Of a DNA stretch of 64,000 nt, positions 62,127 through 64,000 are shown piece by piece. Under the pieces are notes generated by a model, which searched no databases, was not told where the DNA came from, and saw only the letters and a list, made by a program, of their open reading frames with translations. Both the position numbers and the translations under genes were made by a program. Origin of the DNA: Prorocentrum cordatum (taxonomy: Eukaryota > Sar > Dinophyceae > Prorocentrales > Prorocentraceae); contig CAUYUJ010003914.1 in NCBI GenBank assembly GCA_963575745.1, forward strand, positions 1-64,000. Reading direction: 5' to 3'. How positions within the stretch are numbered: the first letter of the stretch is position 1; the number at the start of each line of letters is the position of its first letter.

Positions 62127-62329
62127 GGGGGGCGTAAGACCCGGGCACAGGGGACTCGGAAATCCCCGACGAGGTCGTCGGAAAAATGACGAGGCCGAGC
62201 CTGCTTTTTTTGACGAGGCCTCCCGCTGCAGACATCCCACGAAACTCCTCCTCGCCAAAATCCGAGGCGCGGTCGTCAAAAAACAATCACGAACCCGAGT
62301 CCTGGCAAACCCGGGTCTTACGCTCCCCC
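62127..62329. mobile_element. Foldback element, ~203 bp
   Basis: Left end GGGGGGCGTAAGACCCGGG and inverted right end GGGGGAGCGTAAGACCCGGG match, then GGGACTCGG against GGACTCGGG. The GACGAGG words inside are also partly inverted. No clear target duplication; it lies 26 bp from the MITE at 61953. Confidence 0.6.
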
Positions 62330-62479
62330 GAAAAAGGTACCCCCAGCTTCAGGTCGACGAAGCATGAAGAATCGTTCAGAACTACTCCCAAACGGCAAGA
62401 AATAGTACAAAAGATCGTCCCCGGGCTAGTTTTGGACTATTTTTGAATGTTCCTCCTGTAAAGGGACAGGCCCGACTTA

Positions 62480-63240
62480 ACCCCAGCTTCTGGCTCCAGT
62501 TTGGACCCCCCCTGGGGCCCTCGGGGCCTCGTGGGGGGTGCTCTCGAGGCCGCCTGAGCCGCCCCGAGAACCCTGGGGGCACCGTGGGCCAGGGGTTCTT
62601 CTAGCAACACCCGGCCCCTGATGCGCGGAGGGCGGACAGGACTCGGGAAACCAAGAGGCACCGATGCCGCTACTCCCCGGACCTCTCCCAGGGTGCGGTC
62701 TGACCAGAAGCTCGAGGCGAACACAGCGATGGCGACGAGAAACTCCCAGGAGGCCAAAGGGAGGGAGAAGACGGGCGAAGGGTAGCGGCCCGGGTACCTT
62801 TTCCTCCTCTGAAGCACAAGACGCGACAAAACCAGGTGCGAGTCGGAGGCCAGCTGTCGCCGGCCAGAGGAACTGTGTATCGCTGCTGCGCGCGACGCGC
62901 CCAGCGTCGGTCACCGCTGGAAGGACGGCCCTCTCTGGCCGACCGCGGGGCGGCCCAGGGGGCGAGGAGAACTGGGAGCCCAGACCCCCAGCGCCTCGGA
63001 AAGACGAAAGGCAGAGGATCTGCTCGTGCTTCTCTCTGCCCTGGAGGCCGCTTTCCAGCCACAGCGCCATCTCAGCTGGGACGAGAAGCCGAGCCCAGGG
63101 CAAGGGGCCGCACAGAAACTCGGGACGTCGGAGGCTTGGGACTGCCCTGGGCTCCGGTTCGCCACCCCTGCCCTGTGTGTAGGCCCTGGCTCGCCATCGC
63201 TCGGACGTCCATTCCCCGTGCATTGGGGTTCGAGTCCGAC
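62480..63240. other. GC-rich spacer, no gene seen
   Basis: Open frames on both strands shadow each other and carry no recognisable domain. Confidence 0.4.
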
Positions 63241-63254
63241 AGGGGTCGGAGGAT

Positions 63255-63365
63255 CGCGCAGCAGCGCCGACGCATCGGCGACGCATCGGCGACTGCATCG
63301 GCAACGTCGGCGTAGAGGAAATCGGGCTCCACATCGCGCCGCATCGCAGGGGCAGCGGCGATGGG
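63255..63365 (+). repeat. GCATCGGCGACG short tandem motif, second site
   Basis: GACGCATCGGCGACGCATCG wording as at 2527-2650. Confidence 0.6.
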
Positions 63366-63679
63366 GCGCGATCCAGCGAACCCACTCCTTGCCATCGCTC
63401 GGACGTCCACTCCGTGTGCCTTTTTCGATTCCGCGCGTTTAGCCTTTCGCGAGATGATCCAAGAGAGCAGAATATGCACCCTCATAAAAATCACCCCGAC
63501 ACCATCTGGTAAGCGCACCCAAAGGAGTCGAACAGGGCAGGGTTGCTTGGTAGACGCCCAGGGCTTCGTGCGCTCAGCTGTTCGCAGGGGGATCCGAGGT
63601 GCTCCACGAGGGTCCTCGCCACGTCCGAGCGATGCCGAGCAGGGGCGCGTGGAGGCCCCTTGGGCCGCGGCCTCCGTCG

Positions 63680-63925
63680 GGGAGGAGGAGGAGGAGGAGG
63701 AGGAGGAGGAGGAGGAGGAGGAGGGAGGAGGGAGGAGGAGGAGGAGGAGGGAGGGGAGGAGGGGAGGGGGAAGGGGGAGGAGGGGAAGAAGAAGGAGGGG
63801 ACGGGGAGAACGAGGGAGGAGGAGGAGGAGGAGGAGGAGGAGGAGGAGGAGGGAGGGGGAGGAGGAGGGGGAGGAGGGAGGAGGAGGAGGAGGGAGGAGG
63901 AGGAGGAGGAGGGAGGGCCGCGAGG
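63680..63925. repeat. GGA microsatellite
   Basis: GGA/GAG runs at 63680-63725, 63810-63860 and 63875-63925 with G-rich interruptions. Confidence 0.9.
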
Positions 63926-64000
63926 AGGCTGGGAGGCAGAGTGGGCGGCGGCCGCCCCTCTCGTCGCAGAGCGGGTCTTGCGGGGCACGGGCCCAGGGCC

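Noticed and set aside
63224-63240. GGGTTCGAGTCC resembling a tRNA T-arm / B box
   Set aside because: No acceptor stem or anticodon arm can be formed around it.

Overview
This is eukaryotic nuclear DNA, most likely from a dinoflagellate. Four things point there: very GC-rich spacer packed with GGA/TCC microsatellites and repeat families; a Ty1/copia element of the divergent type with a GHGDDF reverse-transcriptase box; a 13-nt match to the 3' end of the conserved dinoflagellate spliced leader inside that element's LTRs; and coding sequence interrupted by short introns. I see no rRNA, tRNA or CRISPR array and no recognisable housekeeping gene. Most of the window is mobile or repetitive.

Layout. 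1-14.4 kb: spacer with TCC microsatellites, a composite higher-order repeat (TCC tract, ~85-bp repeats, ~73-bp repeats, TCC tract), a foldback element (5876-6042) and a 172-bp MITE (6289-6460), both with clean target-site duplications. 14.5-21.8 kb: a complete minus-strand Ty1/copia retrotransposon (14511-21785) with identical 83-bp LTRs, gag-protease and integrase-RT-RNase H frames, and a methyltransferase-like domain between integrase and RT. It sits inside an older repeat whose unoccupied relatives occur at 58.8-59.3 kb. 21.8-32.8 kb: purine/pyrimidine tracts, an inverted copy of the composite repeat, a second 172-bp MITE, a C-rich inverted structure (28.25-29.43 kb) and several foldback elements.

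32,809-54,784: a 21,976-bp block bounded by 44-bp near-identical terminal inverted repeats and a perfect 6-bp direct duplication (TCCAGG). I read it as one giant DNA transposon. All its convincing genes are on the plus strand: a three-exon gene with a plausible DDE triad (34.5-40.1 kb), a 291-aa protein of unknown function (47.1-48.0 kb) and a ~1,050-aa protein of unknown function (49.75-53.97 kb) with one frameshift and one ~1.07-kb purine/pyrimidine intron. Between them lies a ~1.4-kb array of ~32-bp palindromic repeats. The block is much poorer in GGA/TCC microsatellites than its flanks.

54.8-64 kb: spacer with a degraded minus-strand gene (56.9-58.0 kb), tandem unoccupied relatives of the copia target repeat, two 148-bp MITEs (59.8 and 61.95 kb), another foldback (62.1 kb) and long GGA/TCC tracts.

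The likely machinery, as inference: the copia element makes its own Gag, protease, integrase and RT; the giant element would be moved by its own DDE-like protein, with the two unknown proteins as accessory factors or cargo; the MITEs and foldbacks would depend on transposases not encoded here.
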